From: Cyprinodon diabolis | Taxonomy: Eukaryota; Chordata; Actinopteri; Cyprinodontiformes; Cyprinodontidae | Direction of reading: 5' to 3' | DNA: 64,000 bases | Assembly (NCBI GenBank): GCA_030533445.1 | Contig: CM060065.1 | Span: 496,001-560,000 of the forward strand | Shown here: positions 27,401 through 40,100 of the stretch, in pieces | Numbering within the stretch: the first letter of the stretch is position 1 | Layout: every line of letters starts with the position of its first letter | The notes under the pieces: generated by a model | Databases searched by the model: none | What the model was told of the DNA's origin: nothing | The model's input: only the letters and a program-made list of their open reading frames with translations | Made by a program: the position numbers and the translations under genes

Positions 27401-28422
27401 AGAAAGTAGATCAGACAACTGATCCAGATGCTGCTGCCTGCACCCTCACTAGAACTATAGGAAGTAGATCAGAAAACTGATCCAGATGCTGCTGCCTGCG
27501 TCCTCACTAGAACTATAGAAAGTAGATCAGACAGCTTATCTAGACGCTGCTGTCTGCGTCCTCACTAGAACTATAGAAAGTAGATCAGACAGCTGATCCA
27601 GACGCTGCTGCCTGCGTCCTCACTAGAACTATAGTAAGTAGATCAGACAGCTGATCCAGACGCTGCTGCCTGCGTCCTCACTAGAACTATAGGAAGTAGA
27701 TCAGACAGCTGATCCAGACGCTGCTGCCTGCATCCTCACTAGAACTATAGAAAGTAGATCAGACATCTGATCCAGACGCTGCTGTCTGCATCCTCACTAG
27801 AGCTAAAGAATGTAGATCAGACAGCTGATCCAGACGCTGCTGTTTGCGTCCTCACTAGAACTAGTGAAAGTAGATCAGACAGCTGCAGCTCATCCAGATG
27901 CTGCTGCCTGCGTCCTCACTAGAACTATTGAAAGTAGATCAGACATCTGATCCAGACGCTGCTGCCTGCATCCTCACTAGAACTATAGAAAGTAGATCAG
28001 ACAGCTGATCCAGACGCTGCTGCCTGCGTCCTCACTAGAACTATAGAAAGTAGATCAGACAGCTGATCCAGACGCTGCTGCCTGCGTCCTCACTAGAACT
28101 ATAGAAAGTAGATCAGACAGCTGATCCAGACGCTACTCCCTGCGTCCTCACTAGAACTATAGAAAGTAGATCAGACAGCTGCTGCTGATCCAGATGCTGC
28201 TGCCTGCATCCTCACTAGAACTATAGAAAGTAGATCAGACAGCTGATCCAGACGCTGCTGCCTGCATCCTCACTAGAACTATAAAAAGTAGATCAGACAG
28301 CTGATCCAGACGCTGCTGCCTGCGTCCTCACTAGAACTATAGGAAGTAGATCAGAAAACTGATCCAGACGCTACTGCCTGCGTCCTCACTAGAACTATAG
28401 AAAGTAGATCAGACAGCTGCTG
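23369..28422. repeat. 5,054-bp satellite block, copy A (in 20.7-kb copy 1)
   Basis: The partner is 28,423-33,476. Markers 5,054 bp apart include CACTATGACTATAG (about 23,398/28,452), TGCTGTGTGTGTCC (24,511/29,565), the 64-bp CTGTACCTGATCC monomer (24,560/29,614), the TGCCTCTTCCC monomers (25,469/30,523 and 26,896/31,950) and CTAGAGCTAA (27,797/32,851). The left edge is sharp: ACTGATCC at 23,369 against GCTGATCC at 28,423. Copy A begins inside the second 1,718-bp module, so it formed after that duplication. Confidence 0.9.
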
Positions 28423-31400
28423 CTGATCCAGATGCTGCTGCCTGCATCCTCACTATGACTATAGAAAGTAGATCAGACAGCTTATCTAGACGCTGCTGTC
28501 TGCGTCCTCACTAGAACTATAGAAAGTAGATCAGACAGCTGATCCAGACGCTGCTGCCTGCGTCCTCATTAGAACTATAGTAAGTAGATCAGACAGCTGA
28601 TCCAGACGCTGCTGCCTGCGTCCTCACTAGAACTATAGGAAGTAGATCAGACAGCTGATCCAGACGCTGCTGCCTGCGTCCTCACTAGAACTATAGAAAG
28701 TAGATCAGACATCTGATCCAGACGCTGCTGCCTGCATCCTAACTAGAACTAAAGAATGTAGATCAGACAGCTGATCCAGACGCTGCTGTTTGCGTCCTCA
28801 CTAGAACTAGTGAAAGTAGATCAGACAGCTGCAGCTCATCCAGATGCTGCTGCCTGCGTCCTCACTAGAACTATTGAAAGTAGATCAGACATCTGATCCA
28901 GACGCTGCTGCCTGCATCCTCACTAGAACTATAGAAAGTAGATCAGACAGCTGATCCAGACGCTGCTGCCTGCGTCCTCACTAGAACTATAGAAAGTAGA
29001 TCAGACAGCTGATCCAGACGCTGCTGCCTGCGTCCTCACTAGAACTATAGAAAGTAGATCAGACAGCTGATCCAGACGCTACTCCCTGCGTCCTCACTAG
29101 AACTATAGAAAGTAGATCAGACAGCTGCTGCTGATCCAGATGCTGCTGCCTGCATCCTCACTAGAACTATAGAAAGTAGATCAGACAGCTGCAGCTCATC
29201 CAGATGCGTCTGCCCACGTCCTCACTAGAACTATAGAAAGTAGAGCAGACAGCTGATCCAGACGCTGCTGCCTGCGTCCTCACTAGAACTATAGAAAGTA
29301 GATCAGACAGCTGATCCAGACGCTACTCCCTGCGTCCTCACTAGAACTATAGAAAGTAGATCAGACAGCTGCAGCTCATCCAGATGCGTCTGCCCACGTC
29401 CTCACTAGAACTATAGAAAGTAGAGCAGACAGCTGATCCAGACGCTGCTGCCTGCGTCCTCACTAGAACTATAGGAAGTAGATCAGAAAACTGATCCAGA
29501 CGCTACTGCCTGCGTCCTCACTAGAACTATAGAAAGTAGATCAGATAGCTGCTGCTGATCCAGATGCTGCTGTGTGTGTCCTCACTAGAACTATAGAAAG
29601 TAGATCAGACAGCTGTACCTGATCCAGATGCTGCTGCCCACGTCCTTACTAGAACTATAGAAAGTAGATCAGACAGCTGATCCAGACGCTGCTGCCTGCG
29701 TCCTCACTAGAACTATAGAAAGTAGATCAGACGGCTGCAGCTCATCCAGATGCTGCTGCCCACGTCCTCACTAGAACTATAGAAAGTAGAGCAGACAGCT
29801 CATCCAGATGCTGCTGCCTGCGTCCTCACTAGAACTGTTGAAAGTAGATCAGAAATCTGATCCAGACGCTGCTGCCTGCGTCCTCACTAGAACTATAGTA
29901 AGTAGATCAGACAGCTGATCCAGATGCTGCTGCCTGCGTCCTCACTAGAACTATAGAAAGTAGATCAGACAGCTGCTGCTGATCCAGATGTGTCTGCCCA
30001 CGTCCTCACTAGAACTATAGAAAGTAGATCAGACAGCTGATCCAGACGCTACTGCCTGCGTCCTCACTAGAACTATAGAAAGTAGATCAGACAGCTGCTG
30101 CTGATCCAGATGCTGCTGCCTGCGTCCTCACTAGAACTATAGAAAGTAGATCCGACAGCTGTAGCTCATCCAGATGCGTCTCCCACGTCCTCACTAGAAC
30201 TATAGAAAGTAGAGCAGACAGCTGATCCAGATGCTGCTGCCTGCATCCTCACTAGAACTATAGAAAGTAGATCAGACAACTGATCCAGATGCTGCTGCCT
30301 GCGCCCTCACAAGAACTTTATGAAGTAGATCAGAAAACTGATCCAGATGCTGCTGCCTAGGCCCTCACTAGAACTATTGAAAGTAGATCAGACAGCTGAT
30401 CCAGATGCTGCTGCCTGCGTCCTCACTAGAACTCTAGAAAGTAGATCAGACAGCTGATCTAGATGCTGCTGTCTGCGTCCTCACTAGAACTATAGAAAGT
30501 AGATCAGACAGCTGATCCAGATGCCTCTTCCCACGTCCTCACTAGAACTATAGAAAGTAGATCAGACAGCTGATCCAGACGCTACTGCCTGCGTCCTCAA
30601 TAGAACTATAGAAAGTAGATCAGACAGCTGCTGCTGATCCAGATGCTGCTGCCTGCTTCCTCACTAGAACTATAGAAAGTAGATCAGACAGCTGTCGCTC
30701 ATCCAGATGCGTCTGCCCACGTCCTCACTAGAACTATAGAAAGTAGAGCAGACAGCTGATCCAGATGCTGCTGCCTGCATCCTCACTAGAACTATAGAAA
30801 GTAGATCAGACAACTGATCCAGATGCTGCTGCCTGCGCCCTCACTAGAACTATAGGAAGTAGATCAGAAAGCTGATCCAGATGCTGCTGCCTAGGCCCTC
30901 ACTAGAACTATTGAAAGTAGATCAGACAGCTGATCCAGATGCTGCTGCCTGCGTCCTCACTAGAACTATAGAAAGTAGATCAGACAGCTGCAGCTCATCC
31001 AGATGCGTCTGCCCACGTCCTCACTAGAACTATAGAAAGTAGAGCAGACAGCTCATCCAGATGCTGCTGCCTGCGTCCTCACTAGAACTATTGAAAGTAG
31101 ATCAGACATCTGATCCAGACGCTGCTGCCTGCGTCCTCACTAGAACTTTAGAAAGTAGATCAGACAGCTGATCCAGACGCTGCTGCCTGCGTCCTCACTA
31201 GAACTATAGAAAGTAGATCAGACAGCTGATCCAGACGCTGCCCCCTGCGTCCTCACTAGAACTATAGAAAGAAGATCAGACATCTGATCTAGACGCTGCT
31301 GCCTGCATCCTCACTAGAACTAAAGAAAGTAGATCAGACAGCTGCAGCTGATCCAGATGCTGCTGTCTGCATCCTCACTAGAACTATAGAAAGTAAATCA

Positions 31401-33476
31401 GACAACTGATCCAGATGCTGCTGCCTGCGCCCTAACTAGAACTATTGAAAGTAGATCAGACAGCTGATCCAGATGCTGCAGCCTGCGTCCTCACTAGAAC
31501 TATAGAAAGTAGATCAGACAGCTGCTGCTGATCCAGATGCGTCTGCCCACGTCCTCACTAGAACTATAGAAAGTAGATCAGACAGCTGATCCAGACGCTA
31601 CTGCCTGCGTCCTCACTAGAACTATAGAAAGTAGATCAGACAGCTGTAGCGCATCCAGATGCGTCTCCCACGTCCTCACTAGAACTATAGAAAGTAGAGC
31701 AGACAGCTGATCCAGATGCTGCTGCCTGCATCCTCACTAGAACTATAGAAAGTAGATCAGACAACTGATCCAGATGCTGCTGCCTGCGCCCTCACTAGAA
31801 CTATAGGAAGTAGATCAGACAGCTGATCCAGATGCTGCTGCCTGCGTCCTCACTAGAACTATAGAAAGTAGATCAGACAGCTGATCTAGATGCTGCTGTC
31901 TGCGTCCTCACTAGAACTATAGAAAGTAGATCAGACAGCTGATCCAGATGCCTCTTCCCACGTCCTCACTAGAACTATAGAAAGTAGATCAGACAGCTGA
32001 TCCAGTCGCTACTGCCTACGTCCTCACTAGAACTATAGAAAGTAGATCAGACAGCTGCTGCTGATCCAGATGCTGCTGCCTGCGTCCTCTCTAGAACTAT
32101 AGAAAGTAGATCAGACAGCTGATCTAGACGCTGCTGTCTGCGTCCTCACTAGAACTATAGAAAGTAGATCAGACAGCTGATCCAGACGCTGCTGCCTGCG
32201 TCCTCACTAGAACTATAGTAAGTAGATCAGACAGCTGATCCAGATGCTGCTGCCTGCGTCCTCACTAGAACTTTAGAACGTAGATCAGACAGCTGATCCA
32301 GATGCTGCTGCCTGCGTCCTCACTAGAACTATAGAAAGAAGATCAGACATCTGATCCAGACGCTGCTACCTGCATCCTCACTAGAACTAAAGAAAGTTGA
32401 TCAGACAGCTGCTGCTGATCCAGATGCTGCTGTCTGCATCCTCACTAGAACTATAGAAAGTAGATCAGACAACTGATCCAGATGCTGCTGCCTGCACCCT
32501 CACTAGAACTATAGGAAGTAGATCAGAAAACTGATCCAGATGCTGCTGCCTGCGTCCTCACTAGAACTATAGAAAGTAGATCAGACAGCTTATCTAGACG
32601 CTGCTGTCTGCGTCCTCACTAGAACTATAGAAAGTAGATCAGACAGCTGATCCAGACGCTGCTGCCTGCGTCCTCACTAGAACTATAGTAAGTAGATCAG
32701 ACAGCTGATCCAGACGCTGCTGCCTGCGTCCTCACTAGAACTATAGGAAGTAGATCAGACAGCTGATCCAGACGCTGCTGCCTGCATCCTCACTAGAACT
32801 ATAGAAAGTAGATCAGACATCTGATCCAGACGCTGCTGTCTGCATCCTCACTAGAGCTAAAGAATGTAGATCAGACAGCTGATCCAGACGCTGCTGTTTG
32901 CGTCCTCACTAGAACTAGTGAAAGTAGATCAGACAGCTGCAGCTCATCCAGATGCTGCTGCCTGCGTCCTCACTAGAACTATTGAAAGTAGATCAGACAT
33001 CTGATCCAGACGCTGCTGCCTGCATCCTCACTAGAACTATAGAAAGTAGATCAGACAGCTGATCCAGACGCTGCTGCCTGCGTCCTCACTAGAACTATAG
33101 AAAGTAGATCAGACAGCTGATCCAGACGCTGCTGCCTGCGTCCTCACTAGAACTATAGAAAGTAGATCAGACAGCTGATCCAGACGCTACTCCCTGCGTC
33201 CTCACTAGAACTATAGAAAGTAGATCAGACAGCTGCTGCTGATCCAGATGCTGCTGCCTGCATCCTCACTAGAACTATAGAAAGTAGATCAGACAGCTGA
33301 TCCAGACGCTGCTGCCTGCATCCTCACTAGAACTATAAAAAGTAGATCAGACAGCTGATCCAGACGCTGCTGCCTGCGTCCTCACTAGAACTATAGGAAG
33401 TAGATCAGAAAACTGATCCAGACGCTACTGCCTGCGTCCTCACTAGAACTATAGAAAGTAGATCAGACAGCTGCTG
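28423..33476. repeat. 5,054-bp satellite block, copy B (in 20.7-kb copy 1)
   Basis: Second copy of the block at 23,369. I see four differences from copy A: GCCTGCG where A has GCCTTCG (about 28,606), CCTAACTAG where A has CCTCACTAG (about 28,740), CCCACGTCC where A has CCCACATCC (about 30,185), and CTGTCGCTC where A has CTGTAGCTC (about 30,693). The join at 28,423-28,440 is an 18-bp stretch common to both ends. Beyond it CTGCCTGCATCC and CTGTCTGCGTCG separate. Confidence 0.9.
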
Positions 33477-33622
33477 CTGATCCAGATGCTGCTGTCTGCG
33501 TCGTCACTAGAACTATAGAAAGTAGATCAGACAGCTGCTGCTCATCCAGATGCGTCTGCCCACGTCCTCACTAGAACTATAGAAAGTAGAGCAGACAGCT
33601 CATCCAGATGCTGCTGCCTGCG

Positions 33623-35334
33623 TCCTCACTAGAACTATTGAAAGTAGATCAGACATCTGATCCAGACGCTGCTGCCTGCATCCTCACTAGAACTATAGTA
33701 AGTAGATCAGACAGCTGATCCAGATGCTGCTGCCTGCGTCCTCACTAGAACTTTAGAAAGTAGATCAGACAGCTGATCCAGACGCTGCTGCCTGCGTCCT
33801 CACTAGAATTATAGAAAGCAGATCAGACAGCTGATCCAGACGCTGCCCCCTGCGTCCTCACTAGAACTATAGAAAGAAGATCAGACATCTGATCCAGACG
33901 CTGCTGCCTGCATCCTCACTAGAACTAAAGAAAGTAGATCAGACAGCTGCAGCTGATCCAGATGCTGCTGTCTGCATCCTCACTAGAACTATAGAAAGTA
34001 GATCAGACAACTGATCCAGATGCTGCTGCCTGCGCACTCACTAGAACTATTGAAAGTAGATCAGACAGCTGATCCAGATGCTGCTGCCTGCATCCTCACT
34101 AGAACTATAGAAAGTAGATCAGACAGCTGCTGCTGATCCAGATGCGTCTGCCCACGTCCTCACTAGAACTAAAGAAAGTAGATCAGACAGCTGATCTAGA
34201 TGCTGCTGTCTGCGTCCTCACTAGAACTATAGAAAGTAGATCAGACAGCTGATCCAGATGCCTCTTCCCACGTCCTCACTAGAACTATAGAAAGTAGATC
34301 AGACAGCTGATCCAGACGCTACTGCCTGCGTCCTCACTAGAACTATAGAAAGTAGATCAGACAGCTGCTGCTGATCCAGATGCTGCTGCCTGCGTCCTCA
34401 CTAGAACTATAGAAAGTAGATCAGACAGCTGTAGCTCATCCAGATGCGTCTGCCCACGTCCTCACTAGAACTATAGAAAGTAGAGCAGACAGCTGATCCA
34501 GATGCTGCTGCCTGCATCCTCACTAGAACTATAGAAAGTAGATCAGACAACTGATCCAGATGCTGCTGCCTGCGCCCTCACTAGAACTATAGGAAGTAGT
34601 TCAGAAAACTGATCCAGATGCTGCTGCCTAGGCCCTCACTAGAACTATTGAAAGTAGATCAGACAGCTGATCCAGATGCTGCTGCCTGCGTCCTCACTAG
34701 AACTATAGAAAGTAGATCAGACAACTGATCTAGACGCTGCTGTCTGCGTCCTCACTAGAACTATAGAAAGTAGATCAGACAGCTGATCCAGACGCTGCTG
34801 CCTGCGTCCTCACTAGAACTATAGTAAGTAGATCAGACAGCTGATCCAGATGCTGCTGCCTGCGTCCTCACTAGAACTTTAGAAAGTAGATCAGACAGCT
34901 GATCCAGATGCTGCTGCCTGCGTCCTCACTAGAACTATAGAAAGTAGATCAGACAACTGATCTAGACGCTGCTGTCTGCGTCCTCACTAGAACTATAGAA
35001 AGTAGATCAGACAGCTGATCCAGACGCTGCTGCCTGCGTCCTCACTAGAACTATAGTAAGTAGATCAGACAGCTGATCCAGATGCTGCTGCCTGCGTCCT
35101 CACTAGAACTTTAGAAAGTAGATCAGACAGCTGATCCAGATGCTGCTGCCTGCGTCCTCACTAGAACTATAGAAAGTAGATCAGACAACTGATCCAGATG
35201 CTGCTGCCTGCGCACTCACTAGAACTATTGAAAGTAGATCAGACAGCTGATCCAGATGCTGCTGCCTGCATCCTCACTAGAACTAAAGAAAGTTGATCAG
35301 ACAGCTGCTGCTGATCCAGATGCTGCTGTCTGCA
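33623..35334. repeat. 1,712-bp satellite module, copy 1 (in 20.7-kb copy 1)
   Basis: The partner is 35,335-37,046. CACTAGAATTATAGAAAGC occurs at 33,801 and 35,513, TGCCTCTTCCC at 34,260 and 35,972, and GTAGTTCAG at 34,596 and 36,308, each 1,712 bp apart. The edge at 33,622 is a G/A difference (GCGTCC against GCATCC). I saw no marker difference between the two copies, so this pair looks younger than the 5,054-bp pair. Confidence 0.88.
34721..35190. repeat. 232-bp four-monomer module, two tandem copies
   Basis: Four 58-bp monomers in the order ACAACTGATCTAGACG, GACGCTGCTGCC with ATAGTAAG, GATGCTG with CTTTAGAAAG, and GATGCTG with ATAGAAAG occur twice in a row, offset 232 bp (34,721 and 34,953). 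The same doublet recurs in the other 1.7-kb copy (about 36,433) and in both places of the second 20.7-kb block. At 61.07 kb only one unit of it is present. Confidence 0.82.
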
Positions 35335-37046
35335 TCCTCACTAGAACTATTGAAAGTAGATCAGACATCTGATCCAGACGCTGCTGCCTGCATCCTCACT
35401 AGAACTATAGTAAGTAGATCAGACAGCTGATCCAGATGCTGCTGCCTGCGTCCTCACTAGAACTTTAGAAAGTAGATCAGACAGCTGATCCAGACGCTGC
35501 TGCCTGCGTCCTCACTAGAATTATAGAAAGCAGATCAGACAGCTGATCCAGACGCTGCCCCCTGCGTCCTCACTAGAACTATAGAAAGAAGATCAGACAT
35601 CTGATCCAGACGCTGCTGCCTGCATCCTCACTAGAACTAAAGAAAGTAGATCAGACAGCTGCAGCTGATCCAGATGCTGCTGTCTGCATCCTCACTAGAA
35701 CTATAGAAAGTAGATCAGACAACTGATCCAGATGCTGCTGCCTGCGCACTCACTAGAACTATTGAAAGTAGATCAGACAGCTGATCCAGATGCTGCTGCC
35801 TGCATCCTCACTAGAACTATAGAAAGTAGATCAGACAGCTGCTGCTGATCCAGATGCGTCTGCCCACGTCCTCACTAGAACTAAAGAAAGTAGATCAGAC
35901 AGCTGATCTAGATGCTGCTGTCTGCGTCCTCACTAGAACTATAGAAAGTAGATCAGACAGCTGATCCAGATGCCTCTTCCCACGTCCTCACTAGAACTAT
36001 AGAAAGTAGATCAGACAGCTGATCCAGACGCTACTGCCTGCGTCCTCACTAGAACTATAGAAAGTAGATCAGACAGCTGCTGCTGATCCAGATGCTGCTG
36101 CCTGCGTCCTCACTAGAACTATAGAAAGTAGATCAGACAGCTGTAGCTCATCCAGATGCGTCTGCCCACGTCCTCACTAGAACTATAGAAAGTAGAGCAG
36201 ACAGCTGATCCAGATGCTGCTGCCTGCATCCTCACTAGAACTATAGAAAGTAGATCAGACAACTGATCCAGATGCTGCTGCCTGCGCCCTCACTAGAACT
36301 ATAGGAAGTAGTTCAGAAAACTGATCCAGATGCTGCTGCCTAGGCCCTCACTAGAACTATTGAAAGTAGATCAGACAGCTGATCCAGATGCTGCTGCCTG
36401 CGTCCTCACTAGAACTATAGAAAGTAGATCAGACAACTGATCTAGACGCTGCTGTCTGCGTCCTCACTAGAACTATAGAAAGTAGATCAGACAGCTGATC
36501 CAGACGCTGCTGCCTGCGTCCTCACTAGAACTATAGTAAGTAGATCAGACAGCTGATCCAGATGCTGCTGCCTGCGTCCTCACTAGAACTTTAGAAAGTA
36601 GATCAGACAGCTGATCCAGATGCTGCTGCCTGCGTCCTCACTAGAACTATAGAAAGTAGATCAGACAACTGATCTAGACGCTGCTGTCTGCGTCCTCACT
36701 AGAACTATAGAAAGTAGATCAGACAGCTGATCCAGACGCTGCTGCCTGCGTCCTCACTAGAACTATAGTAAGTAGATCAGACAGCTGATCCAGATGCTGC
36801 TGCCTGCGTCCTCACTAGAACTTTAGAAAGTAGATCAGACAGCTGATCCAGATGCTGCTGCCTGCGTCCTCACTAGAACTATAGAAAGTAGATCAGACAA
36901 CTGATCCAGATGCTGCTGCCTGCGCACTCACTAGAACTATTGAAAGTAGATCAGACAGCTGATCCAGATGCTGCTGCCTGCATCCTCACTAGAACTAAAG
37001 AAAGTTGATCAGACAGCTGCTGCTGATCCAGATGCTGCTGTCTGCA
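35335..37046. repeat. 1,712-bp satellite module, copy 2 (in 20.7-kb copy 1)
   Basis: Second copy of the 33,623 module. It ends where ACTATAG at 37,060 replaces ACTATTG at 35,348, only about 45 bp before the junction of the 20.7-kb duplication. This closeness suggests that breakpoints of different sizes reused the same few monomers. Confidence 0.87.
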
Positions 37047-37091
37047 TCCTCACTAGAACTATAGAAAGTAGATCAGACAACTGATCCAGAT

Positions 37092-37104
37092 GCTGCTGCC
37101 TGCG
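37092..37104. other. Junction between the two 20.7-kb blocks
   Basis: Bases GCTGCTGCCTGCG (37,092-37,104) are shared by both ends of the duplicated block. To the left, the monomer is of the type found at 57,815 (GACAACTGATCCAGATG). To the right it continues as at 16,371 (TCCTCACTAG, then the GATGCATCTG monomer). The monomer is thus a hybrid of two parental monomers that keeps the 58-bp register, as expected from a homologous exchange between misaligned copies. Confidence 0.82.
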
Positions 37105-40100
37105 TCCTCACTAGAACTATAGAAAGTAGATCAGACAGCTGCTGCTGATCCAGATGCATCTGCCCACGTCCTCACTAGAACTATAGAAAGTAGATCAGAC
37201 AGCTGATCCAGACGCTACTGCCTGCGTCCTCACTAGAACTATAGAAAGTAGATCAGACAGCTGCTGCTGATCCAGATGCTGCTGCCTGCGTCCTCACTAG
37301 AACTATAGAAAGTAGATCAGACAGCTGTCGCTCATCCAGATGCGTCTGCCCACGTCCTCACTAGAACTATAGAAAGTAGAGCAGACAGCTGATCCAGATG
37401 CTGCTACCTGCATCCTCACTAGAACTATAGAAAGTAGATCACACAACTGATCCAGATGCTGCTGCCTAGGCCCTCACTAGAACTATTCAAAGTAGATCAG
37501 ATAGCTGATCCAGATGCTGCTGCCTGCGTCCTCACTAGAACTATAGAAAGTAGATCAGACAGCTAATCTAGACCCTGCTGTCTGCGTCCTCACTAGAACT
37601 ATAGAAAGTAGATCAGACAGCTGATCCAGACGCTGCTGCCTGCGTCCTCACTAGAACTATAGTAAGTAGATCAGACAGCTGATCCAGATGCTGCTGCCTG
37701 CGTCCTCACTAGAACTTTAGAAAGTAGATCAGACAGCTGATCCAGACGCTGCTGCCTGCGTCCTCACTAGAACTATGGAAAGTAGATCAGACAGCTGATC
37801 TAGACGCTGCCCCCTGCGTCCTCACTAGAACTATAGAAAGAAGATTAGACATCTGATCCAGACGTTGCTGCCTGCGTCCTCACTAGAACTATAGTAAGTA
37901 GATCAGACAGCTGATCCAGACGCTGCTGCCTGCGTCCTCACTAGAACTATAGGAAGTAGATCAGACAGCTGATCCAGACGCTGCTGCCTGCATCCTCACT
38001 AGAACTAAAGAAAGTAGATCAGACAGATGCAGCTCATCCAGATGCTGCTGTCTGCATCCTCACTAGAACTATAGAAAGTAGATCAGACAGCTGATCCAGA
38101 CGCTGCCGCCTGCGTCCTCACTAGAACTATAGAAAGAAGATCAGACATCTGATCCAGACGCTGCTGCCTGCATCCTCACTAGAACTAAAGAAAGTAGATC
38201 AGACAGCTGCAGCTGATCCAGATGCTGCTGTCTGCATCCTCACTAGAACTATAGAAAGTAGATCAGACAGCTGATCCAGACGCTGCTGTTTGCGTCCTCA
38301 CTAGAACTAGTGAAAGTAGATCAGACAGTTGCAGCTCATCCAGATGCTGCTGCCTGCGTCCTCACTAGAACTATTGAAAGTAGATCAGACATCTGATCCA
38401 GACGCTGCTGCCTGCATCCTCACTAGAACTAAAGAAAGTAGATCAGACAGCTGCAGCTGATCCAGATGCTGCTGTCTGCATCCTCACTAGAACTATAGAA
38501 AGTAGATCAGACAGCTGATCCAGACGCTGCTGCCTACGTCCTCACTAGAACTATAGAAAGTAGATCAGACAGCTGATCCAGACGCTGCTGCCTGCGTCCT
38601 CACTAAAACTATAGAAAGTAGATCAGACAGCTGATCCAGACGCTACTCCCTGCGTCCTCACTAGAACTATAGAAAGTAGATCAGACAGCTGCTGTTGATC
38701 CAGATGCTGCTGCCTGCGTCCTCACTAGAACTATAGAAAGTAGATCAGACAGCTGATCCAGACGCTGCTGCCTGCGTCCTCACTGGAACTATAGAAAGTA
38801 GATCAGACAGCTGATCCAGACGCTGCTGCCTGCGTCCTCACTAGAACTATAGAAAGTTGATCAGACAGCTGATCCAGACGCTACTCCCTGCGTCCTCACT
38901 AGAACTATAGAAAGTAGATCAGACAGCTGCTGATGACCCAGATGCTGCTGCCTGCATCCTCACTAGAACTATAGAAAGTAGATCAGACAGCTGCAGCTCA
39001 TCCAGATGCGTCTGCCCACGTCCTCACTAGAACTATAGAAAGTAGAGCAGACAGCTGATCCAGACGCTGCTACCTGCGTCCTCACTAGAACTATAGGAAG
39101 TAGATCAGAAAACTGATCCAGACGCTACTGCCTGCGTCCTCACTAGAACTATAGAAAGTAGATCAGATAGCTGCTGCTGATCCAGATGCTGCTGTGTGCG
39201 TCCTCACTAGAACTATAGAAAGTAGATCAGACAGCTGAACCTGATCCAGATGCTGCTGCCCACGTCCTTACTAGAACTATAGAAAGTAGATCAGACAGCT
39301 GATCCAGACGCTGCTGCCTGCGTCCTCACTAGAACTGTTGAAAGTAGATCAGAAATCTGATCCAGACGCTGCTGCCTGCGTCCTCACTAGAACTATAGTA
39401 AGTAGATCAGACAGCTGATCCAGATGCTGCTGCCTGCGTCCTCACTAGAACTTTAGAAAGTAGATCAGACAGCTGATCCAGACGCTGCTGCCTGCGTCCT
39501 CACTAGAACTATAGGAAGTAGATCAGACAGCTGATCCAGACGCTGCCCCCTGCGTCCTCACTAGAACTATAGAAAGAAGATCAGACAGCTGATCCAGACG
39601 CTGCTGCCTGCATCCTCACTAGAACTATAGAATGTAGATCAGACAGCTGATCCAGATGCTGCTGCCTGCGTCCTCACTAGAACTATAGAAAGTAGATCAG
39701 ACAGCTGCTGCTGATCCAGATGTGTCTGCCCACGTCCTCACTAGAACTATAGAAAGTAGATCAGACAGCTGATCCAGACGCTACTGCCTGCGTCCTCACT
39801 AGAACTATAGAAAGTAGATCAGACAGCTGCTGCTGATCCAGATGCTGCTGCCTGCGTCCTCACTAGAACTATAGAAAGTAGATCAGACAGCTGTAGCTCA
39901 TCCAGATGCGTCTCCCACGTCCTCACTAGAACTATAGAAAGTAGAGCAGACAGCTGATCCAGATGCTGCTGCCTGCATCCTCACTAGAACTATAGAAAGT
40001 AGATCAGACAACTGATCCAGATGCTGCTGCCTGCGCCCTCACTAGAACTATAGGAAGTAGATCAGAAAACTGATCCAGATGCTGCTGCCTAGGCCCTCAC

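Larger units (their letters stand above)
16358..37091. repeat. 20,734-bp higher-order satellite block, copy 1
   Basis: This block repeats directly at 37,092-57,825. Rare markers spaced exactly 20,734 bp apart include GATGCATCTG (tag at 16,421/37,155), CTGTCGCTC (16,591/37,325), AGATGCAGCTC (17,291/38,025), TCCAGCCGCTG (21,301/42,035), TGCTGTGTGTGTCC (24,511/45,245), CTAGAGCTAA (27,797/48,531), CGTCGTCAC (33,500/54,234) and GTAGTTCAG (34,596/55,330). Moving left, the last mismatches are at 16,346 and 16,357. Moving right, the first mismatch is at 37,105 against 57,839. Every marker I compared agrees, including single-base oddities such as GCCTTCGTCC and CTATAAAAAGTAGAGC. I did not compare all 20,734 positions. 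Confidence 0.93.
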
